DNA from: Crenobacter caeni
Lineage (GTDB): Bacteria > Pseudomonadota > Gammaproteobacteria > Burkholderiales > Chromobacteriaceae
Reading direction: 5' to 3'
Length of the DNA stretch: 64,000 bases
NCBI RefSeq assembly: GCF_010435965.1
Contig: NZ_JAAGAA010000001.1
Location: 62,001 to 126,000, forward strand
Part shown: piece after piece, positions 27,565-36,714 of the stretch
Position numbering within the stretch: the stretch's first letter is position 1
How the letters are laid out: each line of letters starts with the position of its first letter
Made by a program: the position numbers and the translations under genes
The notes under the pieces: model-generated
Databases searched by the model: none
Seen by the model: only the letters and a program-made list of their open reading frames with translations
Told to the model about the DNA's origin: nothing

Positions 27565-28680
27565 ATGCCTCCTTCCCGCCTATGGCGCACGCTGCTGTTG
27601 TGTTGGCTGCCGGTCCTGCCGGCCTTGCCCGGCGCGTTTGTCGCTACCTGGCGGCTGCCTTACCCCGTCTTGCTGTTGCTGCTGGCCGGCAGTGCCGCCG
27701 CTGCCTGTGCGTTCGCGCGCGCGTTACACCACGCCAGCGTGCAGCGGGAGCGCCGGCAGGCCGGGCAGGACTGGACGCGCGCGGTGGTCGACGCCGCGCC
27801 CTTGCCGCTGCTGGTCAGCCAGCTGGACGACGGCACCATCCGCTACGCCAATGCCCGTGCGCGCCAGCTGCTCGGCGACGTCGACGGCCAGCCGCTGCAC
27901 GCGCTGCTCGTCGATAGGGGGACGCGCGCGCGCGTCGGCAGCCTGACCTCGCCCGGCAAGGACGGCGAACGCGAGCTGGTGGGCGCCGGGGGGCGCTGCT
28001 TCCCGGCGCTGGTGTCGACCAGCCTGTTGCGCGACGCGCATGGTCCGCGGGTGCTGACCGGCCTGTTCGACATCGGCGACCGCAAGCGGCTGGAGGAGCG
28101 GGTACTGGCCGGGCAGACGGCGTTGCGCCGCGAACTGGCCGAGGTCGAGCGGCTGCGCGTGCAGCTCTCCGAGCAGGCGGTGCGCGACGGGCTGACCGGC
28201 GTGTTCAACCGGCGCTACCTCGACGGTTTCCTGCCCGGGGCGCTGGCGCTGGCCAAGCGCGAAGGCGGCGCGCTCAGCGTACTGCTGATCGACGCCGACC
28301 ACTTCAAGAAGATCAACGACGGTTACGGCCACGCCAGCGGCGACCGGGTGCTCAAGGCGATCGGCGCCGAACTGGCGTCCATGTTCCGCGACTCGGACGT
28401 GGTCTGCCGTTACGGCGGCGAGGAGTTCGTCGTCGTGCTGCACGACGCGGATGCGCCCAGCGCCGAGCTTCGCGCGGGGCGGCTGCGCCGCCAGCTTGCC
28501 GCACAGGCGCTTGCGGCCGAAGACGGGCGGCCGCTGCGCTTCACCGTCTCGGTCGGCGTCGCCGCCTTTCCGCTGCACGGCACGAACGCCCAGGCGCTGC
28601 TGAACGCCGCCGACGCCGCGCTGTACCGCGCGAAGGCCGACGGCCGCGACCGCGTGTGCATCGCCGCGCTGCCGGCGTAA
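27565..28680 (+). CDS. Membrane PAS-GGDEF diguanylate cyclase
   Basis: A 371-residue protein predicted to make cyclic di-GMP from two GTP. Two hydrophobic segments at about 8-28 and 34-52 anchor it, followed by a PAS-like domain (about 68-175, VDAAPLPLLVSQLDDGTIRYAN), a short coiled coil (175-200) and a GGDEF domain. The active-site loop is GGEEF at 284-288. The product-inhibition I-site is intact: R275-D278 (RDSD) exactly five residues before GGEEF. ATG at 27565. A stem-loop lies in its leader. What the PAS domain senses is not visible. Confidence 0.9.
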   Translation: MPPSRLWRTLLLCWLPVLPALPGAFVATWRLPYPVLLLLLAGSAAAACAFARALHHASVQRERRQAGQDWTRAVVDAAPLPLLVSQLDDGTIRYANARARQLLGDVDGQPLHALLVDRGTRARVGSLTSPGKDGERELVGAGGRCFPALVSTSLLRDAHGPRVLTGLFDIGDRKRLEERVLAGQTALRRELAEVERLRVQLSEQAVRDGLTGVFNRRYLDGFLPGALALAKREGGALSVLLIDADHFKKINDGYGHASGDRVLKAIGAELASMFRDSDVVCRYGGEEFVVVLHDADAPSAELRAGRLRRQLAAQALAAEDGRPLRFTVSVGVAAFPLHGTNAQALLNAADAALYRAKADGRDRVCIAALPA

Positions 28681-28707
28681 GCCCGGCGGCGTGCTAACAT
28701 CGGCGCC

Positions 28708-29418
28708 ATGGAACTCTACCGCTTCTTGCACCAACAGGGCTTCGGCAGCCGCAAGGAATGCCGCCAGCTGGTCGAGTACGGGCTGGTCGAGCTCTCCGGC
28801 TCAGCTTGTGACGACTGGCGCCTCGACGTCGACCCTGCCGCGCTATCCGGCCTGGTCGTCGACGGCGAGCCGTGGACGCCGCTGACCGGCCCGCTCTACC
28901 TGCTGCTCAACAAGCCCGCCGGCTACGAGACCTCGCACAAGCCGATGCACAACCCGACCGTGTACGGCCTGCTGCCGTGGCAGTTCGTCAACCGAGGCGT
29001 CAGCGCGGTCGGCCGTCTCGACGTCGACACCACCGGCCTCTTGCTGTTCTCCTCGGACGGCCAGTTCGTCCACGCGCTGACCTCCCCCAAACGGCATGTG
29101 CCCAAGTGCTACCTGGCCACCGTCAAGCACCCGCTCACCGACGCGCAGCTGAATGCCTTGCGCGCGGGCGTCTACCTGAAGGACGACGACGAGCGGGTGG
29201 TGGCCGACGAAGCGGTGGCGGACGACGCGCACACGCTCAGGCTGACCATCAGCCAGGGCAAGTACCATCAGGTCAAGCGCATGGTCGCCGCCGCCGGCAA
29301 CCGGGTGACCGCCCTGCACCGGGTGTCGCTGGGCGCGCTGCGACTGGACGACCTGCCCGAGGGGCAGTGGCGCCACCTCACGGGCGAAGAGCTCGCCGCA
29401 CTCGGCGTCCTTTGCTGA
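28708..29418 (+). CDS. rsuA: 16S rRNA pseudouridine(516) synthase, RsuA type
   Basis: A 236-residue pseudouridine synthase with an N-terminal S4-like RNA-binding domain (FLHQQGFGSRKECRQLVEYGLV) and the catalytic aspartate in GRLDVDTTGLLLFSSDG. LLLNKPAGYETS and ISQGKYHQVKRMVAAAGN are further family blocks. RsuA modifies U516 of 16S rRNA; the related RluE/F enzymes are alternatives, but length and the LNKP-YETSHKP block favour RsuA. It starts 27 bp after the cyclase stop and may be cotranscribed with it. A bidirectional terminator follows. Confidence 0.88.
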   Translation: MELYRFLHQQGFGSRKECRQLVEYGLVELSGSACDDWRLDVDPAALSGLVVDGEPWTPLTGPLYLLLNKPAGYETSHKPMHNPTVYGLLPWQFVNRGVSAVGRLDVDTTGLLLFSSDGQFVHALTSPKRHVPKCYLATVKHPLTDAQLNALRAGVYLKDDDERVVADEAVADDAHTLRLTISQGKYHQVKRMVAAAGNRVTALHRVSLGALRLDDLPEGQWRHLTGEELAALGVLC

Positions 29419-29436
29419 CGCGTTCCTTGCAGACGC

Positions 29437-29466
29437 AAAAAAGCCGACCCGCGGGTCGGCTTTTTG
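29437..29466. terminator. Bidirectional terminator between rsuA and rlpA
   Basis: AAGCCGACCC (29441-29450) pairs with GGGTCGGCTT (29453-29462), flanked by AAAA on the left and TTTTT on the right, so it serves both convergent genes. Confidence 0.88.
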
Positions 29467-29483
29467 ACGGCTGGCGGCAGGGC

Positions 29484-30338
29484 TCAGCTCATCACGATGC
29501 TGGGCGTCGACGGCAGGTGCTCGGCCGCCTCGCGCGCGGCGTTTTGCGCGGCGGTCGCGTCGCGGAACGGGCCCATGCGCACGCGGTACGCGCCCAGCTG
29601 GTTGACGATGTCGAGCTTGTCGTCGTGGTGGTCGGGCAGCTTGCGGCTGAGCTTGCGCACGCGCGCCTGCGCGCCGGACAGCGACGAGTACGAGCCCAGT
29701 TGCAGGTAGATCGGCTTTTCCGACTTGACGAGCAGCTTCTCCGGGCGGGTCGCGATCTGCTCGCCGCCGTCGACCGGGAACACCCGCTCGACCAGCACGT
29801 CGGCGCTGCCGGACTTCACGAAGCCCAGCTGGTGCGCCGCGGCATACGACAGGTCCATGATGCGGCCCTTGTGGAAAGGCCCGCGGTCGTTGATGCGCAC
29901 GATCACCATCTTGCCGTTCTTCAGGTTGGTGACCTTGGCGTAGGACGGGATCGGCAGCGTCGGGTGCGCGCCGGTCATCGCGAACATGTCGTAGCGTTCG
30001 CCCGAACTGGTCTTGCGACCGTGGAACTGCTTGCCGTACCACGACGCCTTGCCGCGCGCCTGGAAGGACGCGTAGCTGGTGTCGGGGCTGAAGCGCATGC
30101 CCAGCGCCTTGTACGGGCGGTTGGCCGAGCGGATCAGCGGTTCGTCTTGCGGAACCGCATGCGGGACCAGGTCGAGGTTGGCCGGCGTGACACGGGCCGG
30201 GCCGTCGTTCTGGAAGTAGCCGCCCTTGGCGGCGTTCCTGGACTGGGTTTGTGCGTGGGCCAGGAGGGGTTGAAGGGAGAAGACCATGAATAGCAGGCTG
30301 GTAGCCGCTAGCCATAACCGTCGAAGTACAGGTTGCAT
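29484..30338 (-). CDS. rlpA: RlpA-like septal lytic transglycosylase with SPOR domain
   Basis: A 284-residue exported protein. A signal peptide ends near LLAHAQ. The double-psi beta-barrel RlpA domain spans about 92-185 (GKASWYGKQFHGRKTSSGERYD, INDRGPFHKGR, catalytic aspartate in IMDLSYAAA). A SPOR domain at about 205-275 (YLQLGSYSSLSGAQARVRKL, YRVRMGPF) binds glycan strands without stem peptides at the septum. RlpA cleaves such naked strands during daughter cell separation. Unlike classical RlpA there is no lipobox cysteine, so the protein may be soluble in the periplasm. ATG at 30338. Confidence 0.88.
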   Translation of the reverse strand: MQPVLRRLWLAATSLLFMVFSLQPLLAHAQTQSRNAAKGGYFQNDGPARVTPANLDLVPHAVPQDEPLIRSANRPYKALGMRFSPDTSYASFQARGKASWYGKQFHGRKTSSGERYDMFAMTGAHPTLPIPSYAKVTNLKNGKMVIVRINDRGPFHKGRIMDLSYAAAHQLGFVKSGSADVLVERVFPVDGGEQIATRPEKLLVKSEKPIYLQLGSYSSLSGAQARVRKLSRKLPDHHDDKLDIVNQLGAYRVRMGPFRDATAAQNAAREAAEHLPSTPSIVMS

Positions 30339-30374
30339 CGGAGCTCCTTTATGCGGAGTGCCAGACTGCGAACC

Positions 30375-30839
30375 TCAGCTTCCCCCGACGAAGTCGAGCT
30401 GACGCCAGGCCTCGAAAACCAGGACGGCGACGGCGTTGGACAGATTCATGCTGCGGGATTCGGGCCGCATCGGCAATCGCACCCGTCGCTCGGCGGGAAA
30501 ACCTGCAAGCAGGTCTTCCGGCAGCCCGCGCGACTCGGGGCCGAACAGCAGCACATCGTCTGTCTGGAAGCTCACCCGGTCGTGCCTCGTGGCACCCTTG
30601 GTGGTCGCGGCGAAGATACGCCGACCTGCCAAGGCCGCCTGGCACGCTGCCCAATCCTCGTGAACGATCATGCGCGCGTACTCGTGGTAGTCGAGCCCTG
30701 CGCGCCTGAGTTTTGCGTCCTCGAGGGGGAAGCCAAGCGGTTTGACCAGATGCAGTTCACAGCCGGTATTGGCACATAAACGGATCACGTTGCCAGTATT
30801 TGGCGGTATTTCCGGCTGGAAAAGTACAACTGTCAACAT
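30375..30839 (-). CDS. trmL: tRNA (cytidine/uridine-34-2'-O)-methyltransferase TrmL
   Basis: A 154-residue SPOUT-class methyltransferase that 2'-O-methylates the wobble base of certain leucine tRNAs. Diagnostic segments are VLFQPEIPPNTGNVIRLCANTG, LVKPLGFPLEDAKLRRAGLDY, LLFGPESRGLP and the knot region RLPMRPESRSMNLSNAVAVL. Length equals that of E. coli TrmL (157) within a few residues. ATG at 30839. A TTGACC/AACAAT promoter-like pair lies right before it, predicting a very short leader. It follows comF by 39 bp. Confidence 0.94.
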   Translation of the reverse strand: MLTVVLFQPEIPPNTGNVIRLCANTGCELHLVKPLGFPLEDAKLRRAGLDYHEYARMIVHEDWAACQAALAGRRIFAATTKGATRHDRVSFQTDDVLLFGPESRGLPEDLLAGFPAERRVRLPMRPESRSMNLSNAVAVLVFEAWRQLDFVGGS

Positions 30840-30852
30840 AGTTGCGGTTCGG

Positions 30853-30882
30853 ATTGTTCCAAGGAATCAATGCTTTGGTCAA
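30853..30882 (-). promoter_or_regulatory. Possible trmL promoter
   Basis: On the minus strand TTGACC (30882-30877), 18-base spacer and AACAAT (30858-30853). It overlaps the comF stop codon and would start transcription only a few bases before the trmL ATG. Consensus match is moderate. Confidence 0.35.
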
Positions 30883-31616
30883 GTTTTCGAGTAAAAAACC
30901 CTCGCCAGCACCCACGCGTCGACCCTGCGTGCACCCTGTTTCTTGAGCGCTGCGGCGAGCGCGTCGAGGGTCGCGCCGCTGGTGGCGACGTCGTCGACGA
31001 TGGCAACCGAAAGCCCCGTCACCGCTCGCTCTACGACAAAAACATCGGCGACGTTGCGGGTCCTTGCGGCGCGTTCGAGGCGGGCCTGCGGCGGGGTGTT
31101 GCGAACCCGCACGCACAGCGTGTCGTCGAGCGGGGCCGCCATTCTAACAGCGAACGCGCGGGCGAGCTCCAGGCTCTGGTTGAAGCCGCGTTCGGCGAGG
31201 CGGGCCGCAAACAGCGGCACCGGCACCACCAGGTCGGGCCGCGCGGGGCCTTCCGGCGCGTGGCGGGCGAACAGCGCACGGAGCGCGTGCGCCATGTCGA
31301 GGCGATGCCCGTACTTGAACGCGTGGATCAGCGCGCTGAGCGGCCACGCGTAGACGAACGGCGCGTTGAGCGTGTCGAAGGCGGGGCGGCGGCGCCGGCA
31401 GTGCGGGCAGGGCAGGCCGGTGGGGCCCGCGTCGGCGCAGATGGGGCAGTGTGCGGCCGGCAGCGTGGCGAGGTCGGCGCGGCACGCGGCGCAGATGCCG
31501 TCCGGGCCACCGTCGCCGGCGCACAGCAGACACGGCTGTGCAAATAATGCACAGTTGTCAAGCAAGTGCCTCACCTGGTTTGACAGGGCGGCGAGCCGGG
31601 ATCGATGATTCTCCAT
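30879..31616 (-). CDS. comF: ComF-family phosphoribosyltransferase-like protein
   Basis: A 245-residue protein with N-terminal zinc-ribbon cysteines ([21 protein letters not shown], then CPIC, PCPHCR) and a C-terminal PRTase fold whose PRPP loop is [13 protein letters not shown]. ComF/GntX homologues are needed for natural transformation in several Gram-negative bacteria and for DNA uptake in B. subtilis. Here it stands alone, divergent from bioB across 29 bp; that comF-bioB arrangement recurs in beta- and gamma-proteobacteria. The start at 31616 places the first cysteine pair within 35 residues. Confidence 0.88.
   Translation of the reverse strand: MENHRSRLAALSNQVRHLLDNCALFAQPCLLCAGDGGPDGICAACRADLATLPAAHCPICADAGPTGLPCPHCRRRRPAFDTLNAPFVYAWPLSALIHAFKYGHRLDMAHALRALFARHAPEGPARPDLVVPVPLFAARLAERGFNQSLELARAFAVRMAAPLDDTLCVRVRNTPPQARLERAARTRNVADVFVVERAVTGLSVAIVDDVATSGATLDALAAALKKQGARRVDAWVLARVFYSKT
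31581..31610 (+). promoter_or_regulatory. bioB promoter
   Basis: TTGACA (31581-31586), 18-base spacer, GATGAT (31605-31610). The -35 is a perfect consensus and the -10 matches four of six. The element overlaps the start of the divergent comF gene, so both promoters share this short region. Confidence 0.5.
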
Positions 31617-31645
31617 CCTGTTACCATAGTTTCTCAGCCAAGCCG

Positions 31646-32629
31646 ATGACGACCACGAAGCTACACTTCACCCGCCCGCCGACCCCGCACCCCGAAACCG
31701 GGCTGTGGCAGGCCTCCGACGTCGAGGCGCTGTTCGCCTTGCCGTTCATGGAACTGGTGTTCCGTGCCGCCGAGGTGCACCGCCAGTTCTTCGACCCGAA
31801 CAAGGTGCAGCTCTCCACCTTGCTGTCGATCAAGACCGGCGGTTGCTCCGAGGATTGCGGCTACTGCCCGCAGTCGGTCCACCATGACACGCCGGTGGCC
31901 GACGAGCCGATGCTGTCCTGCGACGAGGTGGTCGCCCGGGCGCGCGAGGCGAAGGCCGCCGGCGCCAGCCGCTTCTGCATGGGCGCCGCGTGGCGCGGGC
32001 CGAAGGACGCCGACCTCGAGCGCACGCTCGCCATGATCGCCGACGTCAAGGCCCTGGGGCTGGAGACCTGCGCGACCTTCGGTCTGCTCGCCGACGGGCA
32101 GGCCGAGCGCCTGAAAGCGGCCGGGCTCGACTACTACAACCACAACCTCGATACCGCGCCGGACAAGTACGGCGACATCATCAGCACCCGCGCCTACGAG
32201 GACCGCCTCGACACGCTGGGCAAGGTGAGGGCGGCCGGCCTCAACGTCTGTTGCGGCGGCATCGTCGGCCTCGACGAGACGCGGCCCGACCGCGCCGCGC
32301 TGATCTGCCAGTTGGCGAACCTCGACCCGCAGCCGGAGTCGGTGCCGATCAACAACCTGGTCAAGGTCGACGGCACGCCGCTCGCCGACGCCGAGGAGAT
32401 CGACTGGACCGAGTTCGTGCGGGCGATCGCGGTGGCCAGGCTGACCATGCCGAAAAGCTACATCCGCCTGTCCGCTGGCCGCCGCGCGATGCCGGAGGCG
32501 ATGCAGGCGCTGTGCTTCCTCGCCGGCGCCAACTCGGTGTTCTACGGCGACAAGCTGCTGACCACCGGCAACCCCGACGTGGCCGCAGACCGGGCGCTGA
32601 TGGAGAAGCTCGACTTGCAGGCGCTTTGA
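31646..32629 (+). CDS. bioB: Biotin synthase
   Basis: A 327-residue radical-SAM enzyme that inserts sulfur into dethiobiotin. The SAM-cluster cysteines are C67, C71 and C74 in [13 protein letters not shown]. Further blocks are [28 protein letters not shown], and [12 protein letters not shown] with the arginine ligand of the auxiliary [2Fe-2S] cluster. The ATG at 31646 (MTTTKLHF) was chosen by homology; the ribosome site is weak, and an open frame upstream is antisense to comF. bioF follows after 96 bp but has its own promoter-like element. Confidence 0.95.
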   Translation: MTTTKLHFTRPPTPHPETGLWQASDVEALFALPFMELVFRAAEVHRQFFDPNKVQLSTLLSIKTGGCSEDCGYCPQSVHHDTPVADEPMLSCDEVVARAREAKAAGASRFCMGAAWRGPKDADLERTLAMIADVKALGLETCATFGLLADGQAERLKAAGLDYYNHNLDTAPDKYGDIISTRAYEDRLDTLGKVRAAGLNVCCGGIVGLDETRPDRAALICQLANLDPQPESVPINNLVKVDGTPLADAEEIDWTEFVRAIAVARLTMPKSYIRLSAGRRAMPEAMQALCFLAGANSVFYGDKLLTTGNPDVAADRALMEKLDLQAL

Positions 32630-32656
32630 GCGGTACCGACGGCGGCGCGGCAGTGC

Positions 32657-32713
32657 TTGCAATGGGAATGCTTTTTACTTATAAATTGCCTAATAATTAT
32701 TTATCGGCAATTT
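32657..32713 (+). promoter_or_regulatory. bioF promoter with an overlapping dyad
   Basis: TTGCAA (32657-32662), 16-base spacer and TTATAA (32679-32684) form a sigma-70 promoter in an AT-rich island. A perfect 8-bp inverted repeat, AAATTGCC (32683-32690) and GGCAATTT (32706-32713), separated by 15 bases, covers the -10 end and expected start point, an operator position. Spacing resembles BirA boxes but the arm sequence does not match the BirA consensus I know. Confidence 0.55.
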
Positions 32714-32725
32714 CAGGTGACATGC

Positions 32726-33898
32726 ATGCGGGCAGACGAACTGGCGCCGGCGCTCTGCGCGCTGACAGCGGAACACCGGCGTCGGCGGCGTCCCTGCCTT
32801 GAATCCGCGCAGGGCGCTCGTGTCGTCGTTGACGGGCAGCCCCTGCTGGCCTTCGCCAGCAACGACTACCTGGGCCTCGCCGCCCATCCGCGGCTAGCCG
32901 ACGCTGCCCAGGCGGCGATCCACCGTTTCGGGGTCGGCGCCGGCGCGTCGCACCTGGTGTGCGGGCACAGCACCCTGCACGAGGAGGCCGAACAGCGCCT
33001 CGCCGCGTGGGTGGGCTGTGAGCGCGCGCTGCTGTTCGGTTCGGGCTACGCGGCCAACCTCGCGGTGATCACCAGCTTGCTTGGCCGCGACGACGAGGTG
33101 TTCGCCGACCGGCTGGTGCACGCTTCGCTCAACGACGGCTGCCTGCTCTCCCGCGCCCGCTTCACCCGTTTTCCCCATAACGACCTCGTCCGCCTCGAGG
33201 CGCAGCTCTGTGCGTCGCGCGCGCGCAGCAAGATGATCGTCGTCGACGCCGTTTACAGCATGGACGGCGACGAGGCACCGCTCCCCGCACTGCTGGCCCT
33301 GGCCAGGCGCCACGATGCCTGGCTGTATGTCGACGACGCGCACGGCTTCGGCCTGACCGGTGGCGGGCGCGGCGCGCTCGCCGAATACGCGCTCGCCGAC
33401 GAGCGCATCATTTATATGGGCACGCTGGGCAAGGCGGCCGGTGTCGCCGGCGCCTTTGTCGCCGGCAGCGAGACGCTCATCGAATGGCTGCTCAACCGCG
33501 GCCGCAGCTATATCTACACGACCGCGTTGCCGCCCGCGCTGGCTGCGGCGACGGTGGCCGCGCTGGCCGTGATGGCCGACGAGCCGTGGCGGCGCGAGCG
33601 CGTGTTTGCGCACGCGCGTGCCGTGCAGGCGGCAAGGCTTGCATGGCGTCTGCCGCAGGTGCGGCTGGCGATTCATCCCGTTATCATTGGAGGCGACGCC
33701 GAAACGCTGGCCGTTTCGCAGGCGTTGCGCGAGCAGGGCATCTGGGTGCCGCCGATCCGCCCGCCGACGGTTCCGGCCGGGCAGGCGAGGCTGCGCATTT
33801 CCTTGTCCGCCGCGCATGAGGTCGGGGACGTGGCGCGGCTGCTGGCGGCGCTGGGGCAGCTTGCCTCGTGCGCGGACCCGAATGAGAGAGGCGCATAG
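32726..33898 (+). CDS. bioF: 8-amino-7-oxononanoate synthase
   Basis: A 390-residue PLP enzyme that condenses pimeloyl thioester with alanine, the first step of biotin ring assembly. The PLP lysine is K236 in GTLGKAAGVAGAF, the same number as in E. coli. Also visible are FASNDYLGL, GSGYAANLAV, VDDAHGFGLTG and TTALPP. The ATG at 32726 has an AGGTGA ribosome site six bases ahead; a longer frame upstream is rejected. It has its own promoter and dyad. The GGDEF-EAL gene begins 13 bases after its stop. Confidence 0.95.
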   Translation: MRADELAPALCALTAEHRRRRRPCLESAQGARVVVDGQPLLAFASNDYLGLAAHPRLADAAQAAIHRFGVGAGASHLVCGHSTLHEEAEQRLAAWVGCERALLFGSGYAANLAVITSLLGRDDEVFADRLVHASLNDGCLLSRARFTRFPHNDLVRLEAQLCASRARSKMIVVDAVYSMDGDEAPLPALLALARRHDAWLYVDDAHGFGLTGGGRGALAEYALADERIIYMGTLGKAAGVAGAFVAGSETLIEWLLNRGRSYIYTTALPPALAAATVAALAVMADEPWRRERVFAHARAVQAARLAWRLPQVRLAIHPVIIGGDAETLAVSQALREQGIWVPPIRPPTVPAGQARLRISLSAAHEVGDVARLLAALGQLASCADPNERGA

Positions 33899-33911
33899 CC
33901 CGAGGCGGACG

Positions 33912-36650
33912 ATGACAGTTGCGGTACAAGGGTGGGACGCCTGTCTGCAGGCGACGGTGGACGAAGCCCTGGCGCAGGCGGCCAGGCAAGGCGGCGGGCT
34001 GTCCGTGTGGCAGGCCACCGCCGACGGTTGGCGCGCGCTGGGCTGCTGCGGGGCGGTGCCGGCCTTGCCGGCCTCGGCCGAAGCGGTGTCCTGCGACGCC
34101 TACGCGGGCGCCATCCGGCTGTTGCGGGTGGTGCACGACGGCGACGCGCTGTCGGCAGCGCTCTCCGGCCTGCTCGCCGCGCGTGTCGAGGCCGAGTGGC
34201 TGCGCGAAGAGCAGCGCTTCGCCGGACAGCTGCGCGACATCATGGTCACGGTCGGCCAACTGGCCGACGAGGTCCCTTCGCTCGAGGCTTTCCTCTCCCG
34301 CCTGTACGCGGTGTTGTCCCCCCTGCTGCCCGACGGCGCGCTGACGCTGGGCCTGACCGACGACGAGGGCGGTTGCCTGCGTTTTCCCGTCAACGCCTGG
34401 CCGGCCGGTGCGGATGCGTTCGTGCACGCCGAGCCGGCCCTGCTGGCAGCGGCCGGCCGCCGCCAGCGCCTGTGGGTGCTCGGCCGGCGGCGCCTGTCCG
34501 CCTTGTGCCAGGGCGTGCCTGCCGGACAATTGCCCTTGCTGTGGGTCGCCGTACCCCTGCTGGACGAGGGTGGCCGGCTGCTCGCCATCGCCAGCGCACG
34601 CGTCGACGCGCTCCATCCGGGCGACGCCCGCGTAGAGCGGCGCAGGCTCAGCCAGCTTGCCCGCCACCTGTGCAGCCAGCTTGGGCAGCTGGGGCGGCGC
34701 CTGCAATTGCTGGGCCAATTGCGCAGGGTGCGCGTCGAACTCGACGGCTACGCTGCGCGGCTGAATGCCGAGCTGGCCGAACGGCGGCGCAACGAGCAAC
34801 TGGTGCAAGCGCTGGGCGAGGTCAATACGCTCGCCAACAGCCTGCTGCCGTTGCCGGCGGTGCTCGCCGGCGTGCGCCGTACCCTGGGCAGGCTGGTCGA
34901 ATTCGATACGCTGACCGTCGCGCTCTACACGGGCGACGACGGGACGCTGGCCTTTCCCTACTGCAGCGAGGGTGCCGCGCAACAGCCCGCTGCCGCCGAG
35001 CGCGCGCTGCTCGAGCAGGTGCTGCACAGTGGCCGCCCGCTGCTGAGCGGCCGTCCGGCACTGTCAGGGGAAGACGGGGCGACGCTGCGCAGCTGGCTGG
35101 GGGTGCCCCTGTTTGACCAGCTGCGGCTGCTCGGCGTGATCGCGATCGGCTCGCACGCCGAGAGCCGGCGCTTTGGCCTGCGCGAGCAGGAAACGGTCGA
35201 GTTCGTCGCCGGCCATGTGGGCGGGGCGGTCGCCCGCCTGCAGGCGACGCAGGCCCTGTACCAGGTCAACAGCCAGCTCGAGGTGCGCGTGCAGCAGCGC
35301 ACGCGTGCGCTGGACGAGGCCAACGCGCGCCTCAAGTACGAGAGCCTGCACGACACGCTGACCGCGCTGCCCAACCGCGCGTACTTCGGCCAGCGCATCC
35401 TGCAGTTGTGGCAGCAGTATGCGCTCGACGAGAGCTGCCCGTTCGCGCTGATGCTGATCGACATGGACCGCTTCAAGCTGGTCAACGACACGCTGGGTCA
35501 CGCCGCCGGCGACGCCCTGCTGGTCGAAGTCGGCGAGCGTATCCGCGGCTGCCTGCGTCCGGACGATTTCCTGGCCCGCCTGGGCGGCGACGAGTTCGCG
35601 CTGCTGCTGCCCGGGCCGGTCAACTACAAGAGCTGCGGCCGGGTCGCCCGCCGCATCGTCGACGCGTTCCGCTCGCCGGTGGTCGTCGACGGGCGCGAGC
35701 TGTTCACCACGCTGAGCCTCGGCGTCGTGCTGTCCGACGGCCAGTACCACGCCGGCTGCCAGGACATGCTGCGCGACGCCGACCTCGCGATGTACCACAG
35801 CAAGCAGCAGGGCCGCGACGGCTACACCGTCTACAACCATGCGCTGCGCCAGGGCAAGGCCGACCAGCTGGCGCTGGAGGCCGAGCTGCGCCACGCGCTG
35901 GAGGGCGAACACGAGCTGGTGCCGTACTTCCAGCCCTTCGTCGACAGCGCAAGCGGCGCGGTGACCGGTTTCGAGACGCTGGTACGCTGGCGCCACCCCG
36001 AGCGCGGCCTGATCCCGCCGGCGCTGTTCCTGCCGATGGCGCAGGAGTCCGGGTTGATCCGCCGCCTCGACCGCTACATGATCGTGCGCGCGTGCGAGCA
36101 ACTGGCGCGCTGGCGCGCCGAGGGGCGGGCGGACGCGCTGTGCGCGCTGCACATCAACCTGTCGTCGGAGAACCTGCGCGACGACGACCTCGCCGTCTGG
36201 ATTGCCGGCGTGCTGCAACGCTGCAGCCTGCCGCCGCACCTCATCTACCTCGAGGTGACCGAGAGTGCGCTGATCGACGTGCCCGAACAGGCGCAGCGGG
36301 TGATGCAGGCCTTGCACGACGTCGGCGTGCGCCTCGCGCTCGACGACTTCGGCACCGGCTACTCTGCGCTGTCCTACCTGCACCGTTACCGTTTCGACCT
36401 GCTGAAGATTGACCAGGCCTTCGTGCGCGAGGTCGGCGTGAACGCCGAGTCGACCGCGATCGTGCGCGCGATCCTCGCGCTGGCGCAGGCCCTGCAGCTG
36501 GAAGTGGTCGCCGAGGGGGTGGAGACCGCAGAGCAGGTCGACGCGCTGCGCGCGCTCGGCTGCCCGCGCCTGCAGGGCTACTACTTTTCGCCGCCGCGCC
36601 CGGCAGGCGAGGTGTACTGGGGGGCGCAGGCGAGCGTCCTGGCCGGCTGA
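33912..36650 (+). CDS. GAF-GGDEF-EAL cyclic di-GMP signalling protein
   Basis: A 912-residue cytoplasmic protein without evident membrane spans. An N-terminal region of about 300 residues of unclear fold precedes a GAF-like domain (about 300-460), a coiled coil, then GGDEF (about 475-640) and EAL (about 650-905). Both catalytic centres look intact: GGDEF at 558-562 with I-site R549-D552; the EAL signature reads ETL at E688, with NLSSENL, EVTESAL, DDFGTGYS (D811-D812), LKIDQAFV and AEGVET. It may make or break c-di-GMP; which activity dominates cannot be read. The start lies 13 bp after bioF, so it is probably cotranscribed with a biotin gene, which is unusual. Confidence 0.9.
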   Translation: MTVAVQGWDACLQATVDEALAQAARQGGGLSVWQATADGWRALGCCGAVPALPASAEAVSCDAYAGAIRLLRVVHDGDALSAALSGLLAARVEAEWLREEQRFAGQLRDIMVTVGQLADEVPSLEAFLSRLYAVLSPLLPDGALTLGLTDDEGGCLRFPVNAWPAGADAFVHAEPALLAAAGRRQRLWVLGRRRLSALCQGVPAGQLPLLWVAVPLLDEGGRLLAIASARVDALHPGDARVERRRLSQLARHLCSQLGQLGRRLQLLGQLRRVRVELDGYAARLNAELAERRRNEQLVQALGEVNTLANSLLPLPAVLAGVRRTLGRLVEFDTLTVALYTGDDGTLAFPYCSEGAAQQPAAAERALLEQVLHSGRPLLSGRPALSGEDGATLRSWLGVPLFDQLRLLGVIAIGSHAESRRFGLREQETVEFVAGHVGGAVARLQATQALYQVNSQLEVRVQQRTRALDEANARLKYESLHDTLTALPNRAYFGQRILQLWQQYALDESCPFALMLIDMDRFKLVNDTLGHAAGDALLVEVGERIRGCLRPDDFLARLGGDEFALLLPGPVNYKSCGRVARRIVDAFRSPVVVDGRELFTTLSLGVVLSDGQYHAGCQDMLRDADLAMYHSKQQGRDGYTVYNHALRQGKADQLALEAELRHALEGEHELVPYFQPFVDSASGAVTGFETLVRWRHPERGLIPPALFLPMAQESGLIRRLDRYMIVRACEQLARWRAEGRADALCALHINLSSENLRDDDLAVWIAGVLQRCSLPPHLIYLEVTESALIDVPEQAQRVMQALHDVGVRLALDDFGTGYSALSYLHRYRFDLLKIDQAFVREVGVNAESTAIVRAILALAQALQLEVVAEGVETAEQVDALRALGCPRLQGYYFSPPRPAGEVYWGAQASVLAG

Positions 36651-36667
36651 ACGGCTGCCCCGGCAAA

Positions 36668-36701
36668 GAAAACGGCCCGCTGAGCGCGGGCCATTCCGTT
36701 T
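36668..36701. terminator. Terminator between GGDEF-EAL gene and sensor gene
   Basis: GGCCCGC (36674-36680) pairs with GCGGGCC (36686-36692) and the outer AAACGG with CCGTTT after a short unpaired segment (ATT). It separates two convergent genes; A- and T-rich flanks are short. Confidence 0.6.
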
Positions 36702-36714
36702 GGGCGCCTGCCGT

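Noticed and set aside
33606-33911. 102-codon N-terminal extension of the GGDEF-EAL protein
   Set aside because: It lies inside bioF in another frame and is rich in Arg and Cys; the start after bioF at 33912 is natural.
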